DNA of 7,636 nt. Source: Acidobacteriota bacterium (GTDB lineage Bacteria > Acidobacteriota > Terriglobia > Bryobacterales > JACQDG01). Of this stretch, positions 1-6,965 are shown piece by piece (the first letter of the stretch is position 1; the number at the start of each line of letters is the position of its first letter). The stretch covers positions 1 to 7,636 of the forward strand of contig JACQDG010000114.1 of NCBI GenBank assembly GCA_016201185.1. Direction: 5' to 3'. The notes below the pieces were generated by a model. That model searched no databases and was not told the origin of the DNA. It worked only from the letters and a program-made list of their open reading frames with translations. Made by a program: the position numbers and the translations under genes.

Positions 1-1
1 C

Positions 2-1150
2 GGCCGCGAGCGCGTGCTCGAAGCAACGGCTAATCCGGTGCTGACCGGCTTCACCGCGCCCAAGTTGCTGTGGGTGCGCGACCACGATCCGACTTCCTAC
101 GAGCGGGCGCGGAAGATGCTCCTGCCCAAGGATTACATCCGCTTCTGCCTCACCGGTGAATTCGCCGGGGAGGTGAGCGACGCTTCGGGCACCTCTCTGT
201 TTGACGTGGTCCATCGCCGGTGGTCGACGACGATGATCGAGGGGCTGGGGCTTGACCGTGACCTGCTGCCGCGCGTGGTCGAATCGCCGGCGGTGACGGG
301 CAAAGTTTCAGCGCGGGCCGCGGAACTCACAGGCCTGGCGGCGGGCACTCCGGTGGTCGGCGGGGCAGGGGACCAGGCGGCGAGCGCCGTGGGAAACGGG
401 ATCGTCGAGGCGGGCATTGTCTCGGCAACCATAGGCACTTCGGGTGTGGTATTCGCCCACATGGAGAAGGTCGCCTACGATCCGGCGGGCCGCGTGCACA
501 CTTTCTGCCACGCCGTGCCGGAGAAGTGGCACGTCATGGGCGTGACGCAAGGCGCCGGGCTGAGCCTGCAATGGTTTCGCAACAACGTCGCGCCTGGCGC
601 CAACTACGACCAGCTCACCGCCGAGGCAGCGCAAGCCGCTTTAGGCAGCGACGGCTTGTTCTGGCTGCCCTACCTGATGGGGGAGCGGACGCCGCACTTA
701 GACTCAGCAGCGCGAGGCGGATGGGTGGGAATGACGGCCAAACATAACCGCGGCGACCTGGTCCGAGCGGTCCTGGAAGGTGTCTCCTACAGCTTGAAAG
801 ATTGCCTGGAAATTATTGAAGAATTGGGAATTACAGTGAAGGCAGTGCGGGCCTCCGGGGGTGGGGCGCGGAGCCCTTTCTGGCGGCAGATGCTGGCCGA
901 TATTTTCGGCAAGCCGATCGCCACCCTCGAAACCCAGGAAGGCTCGGCTTATGGCGTGGCTTTGCTCGCGATGGTCGGTATGGGCTTGTTCTCGAGCGTG
1001 CAGGAGGCCTGCCGCGCGACGATCAAGGAAGTGAGTCGGGTAGTCCCCCAGCCCGCCGCCGCAGCCGCTTACGCCCGCCGCTATCCCATTTTCCGCAGCT
1101 TGTATCCGGCCCTGCGCGACAGCTTCCGGGCGATCGCGAACGTGGAGTGA
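2..1150 (+). CDS. xylB: Xylulokinase, FGGY carbohydrate kinase (5' end outside window)
   Basis: This enzyme phosphorylates D-xylulose to xylulose 5-phosphate with ATP in the cytosol, feeding the pentose phosphate pathway. The open frame runs to the window edge (in-frame residues GRERV precede the first possible GTG at 14), and the conserved start of this part, NPVLTGFTAPKLLWVR, is internal to xylulokinases, so the gene is cut by the window. About 110 N-terminal residues are missing compared with a usual length near 490. Visible motifs, counted from the GTG at 14, are GGAGDQAASAVGNG with the presumed catalytic Asp at residue 120, an ATP-site TIGTSGVV segment at 140-146, LPYLMGERTPHLD, and the second FGGY signature region EGVSYSLKDCLEIIEELG followed by VRASGGGARSPFWRQMLAD. 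The C-terminus ends normally at a TGA. It converges with argS, with only 9 bases between the stop codons and no evident terminator hairpin. Another FGGY kinase (glycerol, ribulose) is possible but xylulokinase fits best. Confidence 0.92.
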   Translation, partial: GRERVLEATANPVLTGFTAPKLLWVRDHDPTSYERARKMLLPKDYIRFCLTGEFAGEVSDASGTSLFDVVHRRWSTTMIEGLGLDRDLLPRVVESPAVTGKVSARAAELTGLAAGTPVVGGAGDQAASAVGNGIVEAGIVSATIGTSGVVFAHMEKVAYDPAGRVHTFCHAVPEKWHVMGVTQGAGLSLQWFRNNVAPGANYDQLTAEAAQAALGSDGLFWLPYLMGERTPHLDSAARGGWVGMTAKHNRGDLVRAVLEGVSYSLKDCLEIIEELGITVKAVRASGGGARSPFWRQMLADIFGKPIATLETQEGSAYGVALLAMVGMGLFSSVQEACRATIKEVSRVVPQPAAAAAYARRYPIFRSLYPALRDSFRAIANVE

Positions 1151-1159
1151 AAACTTTGC

Positions 1160-1759
1160 TTACATCACTTCTGGAGTGTCAATACCTAGAATGCCTAACA
1201 CGCGGGTAAGCTGGGACGCAAAGAACTGGGTCATCCAAAGGAGGAAGGTGCGCTTCTCGCGGTCCGTCTCGCTGAGGATGTGGTGCTGGTGATAGAAATT
1301 GTTGAAAGATTGGGCGAGCTGGAAAGCGTAGCGGGCCAGGTGAGCAGGCTCGCCGGCGTCCACCGCTTTCTCGATAACCGAGTCGGCCTGAGAGGCGCCC
1401 AGCAGCACCTGCCAGAAATCTTCGCTCTGAAGCTGGCGGGCGAAGGCTTCCTCGTTCAGCGCAGCCGCGAAGTCGGGCAGGGTTTCGCCACGCTCCCGGA
1501 GCTTGTTGAGGATGTTGCGGGCGCGCACGCCGGCGTACTGCACGTAAGGCCCGGTCTCGCCTTCGAAGCTCAGCGCTTCCTGCAAGTCGAAAGCGATGAC
1601 GGAGGTTCGGGTGAACTTCAGCAGGAAATACCGCAGCGCGCCCACGGCTATGCGGGTAGCGATGGAGCGCTGGTATTCGGGCGTCGCCTCGGGGTGGCGG
1701 CTGCGAACTTCCTCGAGGGCCTTTTCGATCAGCGCGTCGATGAAATCGTCGGCCTTCAC
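1160..1759 (-). pseudogene. argS: Arginyl-tRNA synthetase, C-terminal fragment (anticodon-binding domain)
   Basis: This is the downstream part of a class I arginyl-tRNA synthetase. The reading begins VKADDFIDALIEKALEEV, which in intact enzymes directly follows the RKGLG part of the KMSKS-equivalent loop. The DALR anticodon-binding domain follows, with ALRYFLLKFTRTSVIAFDL at about 41-59, the conserved SFEGETGPYVQYAGVRARNIL at about 64-84, and the typical ending LGILGIDTPEVM. The first codon is a GTG whose last bases overlap the TGA ending the N-terminal fragment (GTGA, 1756-1759), so it could in principle be translated by coupling. I read it as the displaced 3' part of one broken gene rather than a gene of its own, because about 50 codons that should join the two parts are absent. 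Alone it would bind tRNA at most and would not aminoacylate. Confidence 0.85.
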
Positions 1760-3003
1760 GCCCGCAAGCCGGCCTGCACTACCTTTTGCAAGTAAGCCTG
1801 ACGGACGTCGATTACGTTGTAGACGCGCGTGCCGCGGCCGAAAACCGGCGCCGAGGCGTCCTGCGGCTCATCGGTGGTCACCCAGACACCGCTTCTGTCA
1901 GCGTAGGTCATCAAGAGCCGGTAAATGAAGTCCCGTCCCAGCAGCCCGAATTTCCAAAGCTGGTAGGCAATGTCCTTGCCCACATAGGTCACGGTGCCGT
2001 CGGAGCGGACGATGACCTTGGCGTCGTCACCCTCGACCGCGCCTTCCGCGACGTCCTCGGCGCCTGCTTCGCGAAAGGCTTCCGACGGCATGCACCAGCA
2101 ACCGGCGTTCTTGCCCTTGGTCTCCAGGTAAATAGCCCCGCGCTGCTTGAGCAGCTCAAACGCCGTGGACCAGAAGCGGAGGCGCAGGATCTCGCTTTCC
2201 CGGGGCAGCACGTCGTACTGGACGCTTAGCCGCAGCATGGTGTTCAGGTGAGCCTGGAGGATGGTATCGGCCACCAGATGGCCAATCTCGGCGAGCGCCC
2301 GGCGCGGGCCCGGGGGCCCCCCGCCGGCCTCGATGGCGTGCAGCGTCTCGGCCCTCCACTGCAGCGCCTCCGGATGGTCTTCATAATACTTTGACATCCG
2401 GGCATAGAGATCCCAGCAGTAGTAGTCGAAGCGGACGGCGGCGTCGGCCAGCAGGGACTGGACGTCTTCGGGGGTCCGCTTTTCGAGGAAGTGAAAAGCG
2501 GCCACCACGTCAGCCACCTGTACGCCCGTGTTGTCGATGTAGTTCTGGACCTCTACCTGGTGGCCTCGCGAGCGTAGCATGCGGACAAACGTGTCGCCGA
2601 GCACGGCGTTCCGCAGGTGCCCGATGTGGGCCGCCTTGTTGGGGTTGATATTGGTGTGCTCAACGATGATCTTGCCGGTCCTGGACGGCGGCGCAGCCAT
2701 CCCGCCGCGCAGCAGGGCGGCGGCGTAAGCCCCGCGATCGAACCGCACGTTGATGTAGCCGTTGCCGGCCACCTCGAGCCGGGCGACGCCCGGGATGGGC
2801 GGGACGGACGCCGCCAGCTCCTCGGCGATCTTGCGGGGCGGCTTGCGGAGCTGGCGGGCGAGCGAAAAGGCGGCGGGCAAGGCCAGCTCGCCGAACTCCG
2901 GCTGGCGGGGTTGCTCGATCAGGACGGGTATGTCGAGAGAATACGCGCTGCGGAGGTGCGCCTGGAAAGCCTCGCGCACGCGCTGTTCTAAGGCCAGAAA
3001 CAT
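1756..3003 (-). pseudogene. argS: Arginyl-tRNA synthetase, N-terminal fragment with catalytic HIGH motif
   Basis: ArgRS charges tRNA-Arg with arginine in the cytosol. This 415-residue frame holds the N-terminal Add1 domain (about 1-100, including EFGELALPAAFSLAR and NGYINVRF), then the Rossmann catalytic core with VEHTNINPNKAAHIGHLRN (HIGH at 126-129), NYIDNTGVQVADVV, FWSTAFELLKQRGAIYLETKGKNAGCWCMP, and VRSDGTVTYVGKDIAYQLWKFGLLGRDF. It ends at RVYNVIDVRQAYLQKVVQAGLRA followed by TGA. Family members continue here with ALGY..., a conserved HFSYE block and a SGRKGLGVKADD loop; all of that is missing before the frame resumes one register over. The codon pattern stays coherent on both sides, so a single deletion explains both the frameshift and the loss. 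The ATG at 3003 lies two bases after the stop of the thioredoxin-like gene, and no clear Shine-Dalgarno precedes it, which suggests translational coupling. As written the product lacks the KMSKS-equivalent loop and should be inactive. Confidence 0.88.
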
Positions 3004-3005
3004 TT

Positions 3006-3947
3006 CTAGGTGCGCGGGCTCAACAGCGGCTCGATCTTGGCGACCAGATCTTCGTAGGACAGCACGCCGGGGTGGTAGAGCCGGACGATCCCCTGGCGAT
3101 CGACGAGCAGCAGCGTGGGCGTGGTCGAGACGCCGAACTTGAGAAAGTTTTCATTGCTTACCGGCACGGGCATCCAGGCTGGGATGGGATGCGCCGTGTG
3201 GTAATCGCCGCGGAGGTAATTCATTTCCTGCTTGGGTGTGGCTGTCTCGCCCCGGGTGACGTAACCGTAGAGCTGCGTAGGCCCCACGATAGTGAGCGCC
3301 CGGCCGCTATATTCGGAATGGATGCGGTCGAGGATCGGCCCTTGCTTCTTGCAATCGCCGCACCAGTGGGCCCAGAAGAACAACAGAACAACCTGGCCCT
3401 TCATCTCGTCGAGGCTTTTCGGTTTGGCGCTGACCCATTGGGGTGCGGCGATGGGCGGCGCCGGCTGGCCTTCGAGCGTCAGCAGGAGGATGTTTTTCTG
3501 AATCCGCGCCTCGATGGAAGTGCCCTTGTAGCGGGCATGCGCGGCGCGCAGAAATTCCACCGCGCCGCCGCGGTCGCCCCGGGCATCTTCGACGGCGCCC
3601 AGAACCTCGATGGCCGCGCCCAGGGCAATGGGCAGGCTCTCATCGGCGTCCAGCGTCCGGCTTTTCAGCAAGGTACGGCTGCCTTCCAGCGTTTCCCGCG
3701 CGTAGGCCTCGGCCTTGTCCCAATTCTTGGCGAAGCTTGCTCCGCGGGCCGACCAGGAAAGGGCTTCCAGCTTGGCCGGCGTGAGGCCTGGAATTTGGGC
3801 GCGTAGCCCAGCGATTTGCCGTTCGATGGCGGGCAGGTCCTTCGCCCACGCGGCCTTGCGGACGGCGGAAACGATGTCGCCACTTTGGGCCAGCAGAGCA
3901 GCAGACCAGCAGACAAGAAGCAAAACTCCCAGGCGTCGGCGGATCAT
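3006..3947 (-). CDS. Exported TlpA/thioredoxin-like protein with N-terminal helical region
   Basis: This is a predicted periplasmic thiol-disulfide protein of 313 residues. I chose the ATG at 3947 because it opens with a clear signal peptide (MIRRR, then the hydrophobic stretch LGVLLLVCWSAALLA, likely cut near residue 20). The frame stays open upstream to 4058, but that part is antisense to the MBL gene and has no such features. Residues about 25-150 are Ala-rich and helical, with a repeat-like look (AEAYARETLEGSRTLL, AVEFLRAAHARY) that may be a TPR-type helical domain. The thioredoxin domain spans about 160-313: KGQVVLLFFWAHWCGDCKKQGPIL with the redox pair Cys196 and Cys199, and the cis-proline loop STTPT (Pro277). 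The WCGDC active site supports a TlpA/ResA-like redox role; the substrate cannot be told. It precedes argS by two bases, so the two probably share a transcript. Its upstream region is cut short by the MBL junction, so its promoter is uncertain. Confidence 0.85.
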   Translation of the reverse strand: MIRRRLGVLLLVCWSAALLAQSGDIVSAVRKAAWAKDLPAIERQIAGLRAQIPGLTPAKLEALSWSARGASFAKNWDKAEAYARETLEGSRTLLKSRTLDADESLPIALGAAIEVLGAVEDARGDRGGAVEFLRAAHARYKGTSIEARIQKNILLLTLEGQPAPPIAAPQWVSAKPKSLDEMKGQVVLLFFWAHWCGDCKKQGPILDRIHSEYSGRALTIVGPTQLYGYVTRGETATPKQEMNYLRGDYHTAHPIPAWMPVPVSNENFLKFGVSTTPTLLLVDRQGIVRLYHPGVLSYEDLVAKIEPLLSPRT

Positions 3948-3978
3948 ATTCTCAAGGATACATCTTTTTTCTTGGCTC

Positions 3979-4635
3979 AAGTTCGAGCGCGACGTCCCGC
4001 AGATCCTGGCCAAGGTGAAGTCGGTGACCGACAAGCCGATCAAATACCTGCTCAACACCCATCACCACGGCGACCACACCGGCGGCAACCAGAGCCTGCT
4101 AGCTTCCACCGAGATCGTCGCCCACCGCAACGCCCGGGCCAACCTGGTGAAGAATTCGATGCCCGGCCTGCCGCCCATCACCTTCAGCGACGAAGTGTCG
4201 GTGAACCTGGGTGGCAAGGAGGTCCGGGCTCGGTACTTCGGGGCGGGGCACACCAACGGCGACGCCGTCATTTACTTTCCGTCCCACAAGATCGTTCACA
4301 CCGGCGACCTGTTCGTGCGCGGCGCAGCCTTCATCGACTACGCGAACGGCGGCAGCTCCGACGCCTGGATGAAGACCATCGACGGCATCCTGTCGCTCGA
4401 TTTCGAGACCGCAATTCCGGGTCACGGTGCTGTCTCGAAGCGGCAAGACCTCGTCGAATGGAAGGCCAGCTTCCAAAAAGTGCGCGACCGCGTTCGCGAG
4501 CTGACCAAGCAGGGCAAGAGCAAGGAAGAGATCGCCTCGCTTTTGAAAGTTGACGATCTGCCCGGCTGGAATATGAGTCCCTTTTTCCAGAAGAGCCTGC
4601 CGGGACTGTACGACGAGATGGCGCGAGCGCGGTAG
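3979..4635 (+). pseudogene. MBL-fold metallo-hydrolase, 5'-truncated
   Basis: This is a metallo-beta-lactamase-fold hydrolase lacking its N-terminus. Recognisable sequence starts abruptly at KFERDVPQILAKVKSVTDKP (Lys codon at 3979). In related proteins an N-terminal portion of roughly 60 residues comes first, usually with a signal peptide and a strand ending in VLVDDKFE-like sequence. The remaining 218 residues carry the metal site: THHHGDH (H28, H30, D32, H33, codons 4060-4077), GAGHTNGD (H91), HTGDLF (D110) and IPGHG (H149), so both zinc sites are formally present. The C-terminus (LTKQGKSKEEIASLL, LPGLYDEMARAR) is complete. No good start with a ribosome-binding site exists at the beginning; the upstream frame is open but is antisense to the thioredoxin-like gene. 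GTG codons at 4015 and 4024 could start a shorter product lacking the first strands. Substrate unknown; relatives include periplasmic MBL proteins that are not proven beta-lactamases. It ends 6 bases from the convergent SnoaL-like stop. Confidence 0.8.
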
Positions 4636-4641
4636 CCTCGG

Positions 4642-5058
4642 CTAGGCTGGCGCCCTCATGGAGCCGGCAATGGACCACGCTACAACAGCCACTCGCCAGC
4701 ACCCTGGTGAGACTTCGCGCAGTAACCAGACGTGGCTGCCCCTGACCGGTTCACTGCTACCTTGTTCACCCGTGTCCAGCCACACTGTGAAGTCCGCCAC
4801 CTTGTAGGCAAGCCCTTCGCTGCCATCGATCTGAAGATTTGCGATCTCGATCCGCCGAATCCGATTCTTAGGCAGTCCGACCAGCCACGCGGCGACAGCG
4901 TTCTTGTCGCGTAACGCAGGTACGTTCGGCGGTAGCCAGACCACGTCCTGCACACACAAAGCAAGGAGGCCCATCATGTCGCCGGCGAGTTCGTGATCGA
5001 GCCACTGCTGCTGGACGGCCATGATGGCTTGCTGTGCGTGCTGCGACAATCCGCTCAC
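4642..5058 (-). CDS. SnoaL/DUF4440-like (NTF2-fold) protein
   Basis: This is a small 138-residue protein with an NTF2-like pattern. An N-terminal helix (AQQAIMAVQQQWLDHELAGDMMGLLALCVQDVVWLPPN, about 8-45) ends in the typical segment where an acidic catalytic or ligand residue and aromatic residues line the pocket. A short helix around DKNAVAAWLVGL follows, then alternating strands (RRIEIANLQIDGSEGLAYKVADFTVWLD, then SEPVRGSHVWLLREVSPGCWRVAVVAWSI). This layout matches the SgcJ/EcaC and DUF4440 families, whose members are mostly of unknown function. No signal peptide is seen, so it is likely cytosolic. The start is a GTG at 5058; an in-frame stop lies a short way upstream and a weak GAGA element precedes it. 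The later ATG at 5022 is possible but would cut into the first helix. It sits 89 bases downstream of rpiB on the same strand, so it could be on the same transcript. Confidence 0.75.
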   Translation of the reverse strand: MSGLSQHAQQAIMAVQQQWLDHELAGDMMGLLALCVQDVVWLPPNVPALRDKNAVAAWLVGLPKNRIRRIEIANLQIDGSEGLAYKVADFTVWLDTGEQGSSEPVRGSHVWLLREVSPGCWRVAVVAWSIAGSMRAPA

Positions 5059-5147
5059 GGTTCTGTTTCTCGAACAACTTCAGTGCAGCGCTTCCATTCC
5101 GTTCCGCAATTTGCAAGGAGACAAGCGAAGAAGAGAGCCGCCAGCCC

Positions 5148-5597
5148 TCAGGGCGCATTTTCAAAAGAAAGGACCCGGTTCAAGCGGCGCTGGTGCCGCT
5201 CCTCCCCGGAAAAGCGGGCGGAAAGAAAGGCCTCGACCAGCTCGCGGGCCAGCGCCGAGCCGATGATTCGGGCGCCCAGGCAAAGGACATTCATGTCATC
5301 GTGCTCGACGCCCTGGTGGGCCGAGTAGGTGTCGTGGCACAGGCCGGCCCGGATGCCATGAAACTTGTTGGCTGCGACCGAGGCGCCGACCCCGCTGCCG
5401 CAAATCAGAATGCCGCGGTCGGCCTGGCCCCCTGCCACGGCCTGGGCTACCGCGCTGGCAAAATCGGGGTAATCGTCGGCTGCGTTGTAGGCGTGGGCGC
5501 CCAAGTCCAACGGCTCGTGGCCCGCCTCGCGCAGCACCACAAGAATCTCGCCTTTCAGCGGGAATCCTCCGTGATCGGCCCCTACAGCGACGCGCAT
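5148..5597 (-). CDS. rpiB: Ribose-5-phosphate isomerase B (RpiB/LacAB family)
   Basis: RpiB interconverts ribose 5-phosphate and ribulose 5-phosphate in the non-oxidative pentose phosphate pathway; some relatives act on allose 6-phosphate or galactose 6-phosphate. The 149-residue length is normal. The start MRVAVGADHGGFPLKGEI contains the phosphate-site Asp8 and His9. ILICGSGVGASVAANKFHGIRAGLCHD (about 63-89) contains the Cys66 active-site base and the anion-hole loop, and EHDDMNVLCLGARIIG (98-113) contains His99 and Asn103. A strong AGGAGGAG ribosome-binding site precedes the ATG. A short charged tail follows the last helix. The gene stands 78 bases downstream of the aminotransferase on the same strand and has its own promoter-like sequence. 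Presence of the active-site Cys favours the RpiB subgroup over the LacA subunit of galactose 6-phosphate isomerase. Confidence 0.93.
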   Translation of the reverse strand: MRVAVGADHGGFPLKGEILVVLREAGHEPLDLGAHAYNAADDYPDFASAVAQAVAGGQADRGILICGSGVGASVAANKFHGIRAGLCHDTYSAHQGVEHDDMNVLCLGARIIGSALARELVEAFLSARFSGEERHQRRLNRVLSFENAP

Positions 5598-5608
5598 GGT
5601 CTCCTCCT
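5598..5608 (-). promoter_or_regulatory. Strong Shine-Dalgarno of rpiB
   Basis: On the minus strand the sequence AGGAGGAG (5601-5608) is followed by ACC and the ATG at 5597. It is the strongest ribosome-binding site seen in the window and fixes the rpiB start. Confidence 0.8.
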
Positions 5609-5617
5609 AGCGCCGCC

Positions 5618-5626
5618 ATTGTAGCA
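5618..5626 (-). promoter_or_regulatory. Extended -10 promoter candidate for rpiB
   Basis: The minus strand reads TGCTACAAT, a TGn extended -10 followed by a near-consensus TACAAT. No good -35 is present 17 bases upstream, as is usual for extended -10 promoters. Transcription would begin near 5611, giving a very short leader of about 14 bases that still contains the full Shine-Dalgarno. The short leader is a reason for caution. Confidence 0.35.
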
Positions 5627-5675
5627 CTCTAATGAAGCCGACCCCCGGACGCGCTCCGTGCGACAGCGCAGCCTG

Positions 5676-6956
5676 CTAAGCCTTCTTGATCTCCTTCTCT
5701 ACCGCCCCCGCAAAGGTGTCCATATCCTCGACGGTGGTGTAGATGTTCGGCGTGATGCGCAGGCCGGTGTATTCGGCGTGCGGAACCGCGGAAACCAGGA
5801 TGTTGTGCTTCGACCAGAGCGTCTTCGAAAGCTCCGCAGGATCCACCTTGGTGAGGCCGAGGAAGCCCAGACCGCAGGATTGCTCCGGATCAGGGCTGTG
5901 CAGGATCTTCACGCCCGGCAGTTCCGACAGCCGGTTCGCCCAGCGGTCCCGCAAATAGCGCAACCGCCCCGCCTTGCGGTCGATGCCGATGTTCTCGGAG
6001 AAGGCGAGCGCCTCGCTGATGGCCAGATGATTGGCCGCCGGGTGCGTGCCGATCTCTTCAAATTTGCGGATGTCTTCGGTTTGTTTTTCGCGCGCCGCCA
6101 TCAGGGGCCAGGTGCCGGCGATCCGCGAGCGGCGCACGTAGAGGAAACCCGTGCCGTGAGGCGCCAGCGTCCACTTGTGCAGGCTGGTGCCGTAGTAGTC
6201 GCAGTCGAGGTCGGAAATCTTGAACGGAAAGTGGTTGAAGGCGTGCGCGCCATCGACCAGCACCGGGATGTTGCGGGCGTGGGCCATCTGGCAGATCTTC
6301 TTTACCGGGAAGATCTGGCCGGTGCGGTTGGTGATGTGGCAGATCAGGATGGCCCTGGTCTTAGGCGTCACCGCCTGCTCGATGCGCTGGGCGAGGTCGT
6401 CCATGCTGGGGGGCGGCACGGGGAAGGAGATCATCTTCAGCACGATGCCGTCCCGGCGCTCGCGCTGCTTCCAGGTAGTGATCATGCGCGGGTAGTCCTG
6501 GTTGGTGGTCAGCACTTCGTCGCCCGGCTTGAGGTCGATGCCGAGTTGGGCGATTTCCATGGCTTCGCTGGCGTTGCGGGTGATGGCCAGCTCTTCCGGG
6601 TCGCAGCCGGCCACGGCCGCCAGCCTTCGCCGCACGCCTTCCACCTGGGGCTCGAGCACGTTGATCATGGTGTGGACCGGCCCCATGTTGCTGTATTCGA
6701 GGTACCGCCGCATGGCCTCCTGCACCACGCGCGGCGAAGGGCTCACCGAGCCGTTGTTCAAGTTGATGATGTTGCGGTCCACGGTGAAGGCGTTGCGTAT
6801 TTCGGCCCAGTAGTCTTCATCGGCCGCCAGGTTCTCCGGCGTCCGGTCCTTGGCGTACTTGCTGGCCGCTTCTGCCCGCTCCACCGCTTTGTCGTGCAGG
6901 GCCGCTACAGCCGACCCGGCCGCCAGACGGAAAAAGAATCGACGGTGCATAGGCAT
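5676..6956 (-). CDS. Tat-exported class V aminotransferase (isopenicillin-N epimerase/cysteine desulfurase-like)
   Basis: This is a PLP-dependent fold-type I enzyme of 426 residues. The N-terminus MPMHRRFFFRLAAGSAVAALHD carries a twin-arginine pattern (RRFFFRL, then a short hydrophobic stretch), so export of the folded, cofactor-loaded enzyme is predicted. Class V features follow: NLNNGSVSPSPRVVQEAMRRY (65-85), the cofactor segment TRNASEAMEIAQLG (126-139), ILICHITNRTGQIFPV (203-218), VDGAHAFNHF with the PLP-ring Asp235 and His238, and GTSLHKW with the Schiff-base Lys261. GLRITPNIYTT near 398-408 holds the substrate-carboxylate Arg400. Related annotations are isopenicillin-N epimerase and selenocysteine lyase/cysteine desulfurase; the substrate cannot be assigned, and an isopenicillin context is absent. 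ATG codons at 6956 and 6950 compete: the AGGAG element lies only 2 bases before the first but 8 before the second, so MHRRFFF at 6950 may be the true start. It is the first gene of a minus-strand run leading to rpiB. Confidence 0.88.
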   Translation of the reverse strand: MPMHRRFFFRLAAGSAVAALHDKAVERAEAASKYAKDRTPENLAADEDYWAEIRNAFTVDRNIINLNNGSVSPSPRVVQEAMRRYLEYSNMGPVHTMINVLEPQVEGVRRRLAAVAGCDPEELAITRNASEAMEIAQLGIDLKPGDEVLTTNQDYPRMITTWKQRERRDGIVLKMISFPVPPPSMDDLAQRIEQAVTPKTRAILICHITNRTGQIFPVKKICQMAHARNIPVLVDGAHAFNHFPFKISDLDCDYYGTSLHKWTLAPHGTGFLYVRRSRIAGTWPLMAAREKQTEDIRKFEEIGTHPAANHLAISEALAFSENIGIDRKAGRLRYLRDRWANRLSELPGVKILHSPDPEQSCGLGFLGLTKVDPAELSKTLWSKHNILVSAVPHAEYTGLRITPNIYTTVEDMDTFAGAVEKEIKKA

Positions 6957-6965
6957 CTCTCCTCG
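6957..6965 (-). promoter_or_regulatory. Shine-Dalgarno of the class V aminotransferase
   Basis: The minus strand reads GAGGAGAG directly before the ATG at 6956. Spacing from AGGAG is 2 bases to that ATG and 8 bases to the ATG at 6950, which favours the second, in-frame start. The product differs by only two residues. Confidence 0.55.

Noticed and set aside
1280..1795. Plus-strand open frame of 171 codons
   Set aside because: It is antisense to the C-terminal argS fragment and carries no recognisable domain.
1756..1795. Programmed frameshift joining the two argS frames
   Set aside because: A frameshift alone cannot restore the missing segment of about 50 codons, and no slippery run is seen at the junction.
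3072..3806. Plus-strand open frame of 244 codons
   Set aside because: It is antisense to the thioredoxin-like gene, with no recognisable motif and no ribosome-binding site.
3715..3978. In-frame plus-strand extension that would give the MBL gene an N-terminus
   Set aside because: It is antisense to the start of the thioredoxin-like gene, has no signal peptide or MBL strands, and stays open only because of base composition.
3948..4058. Longer start of the thioredoxin-like protein at 4058
   Set aside because: The extra 37 residues are antisense to MBL coding sequence; the signal peptide begins at the ATG at 3947.
2..5597. Pentose-utilisation operon linking xylB and rpiB
   Set aside because: The genes are on opposite strands with four unrelated loci between them, and no sugar transporter, isomerase or regulator is present in the window.
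5034..5624. Plus-strand open frame of 196 codons
   Set aside because: It is antisense to rpiB, whose active-site motifs and strong ribosome-binding site are unambiguous.
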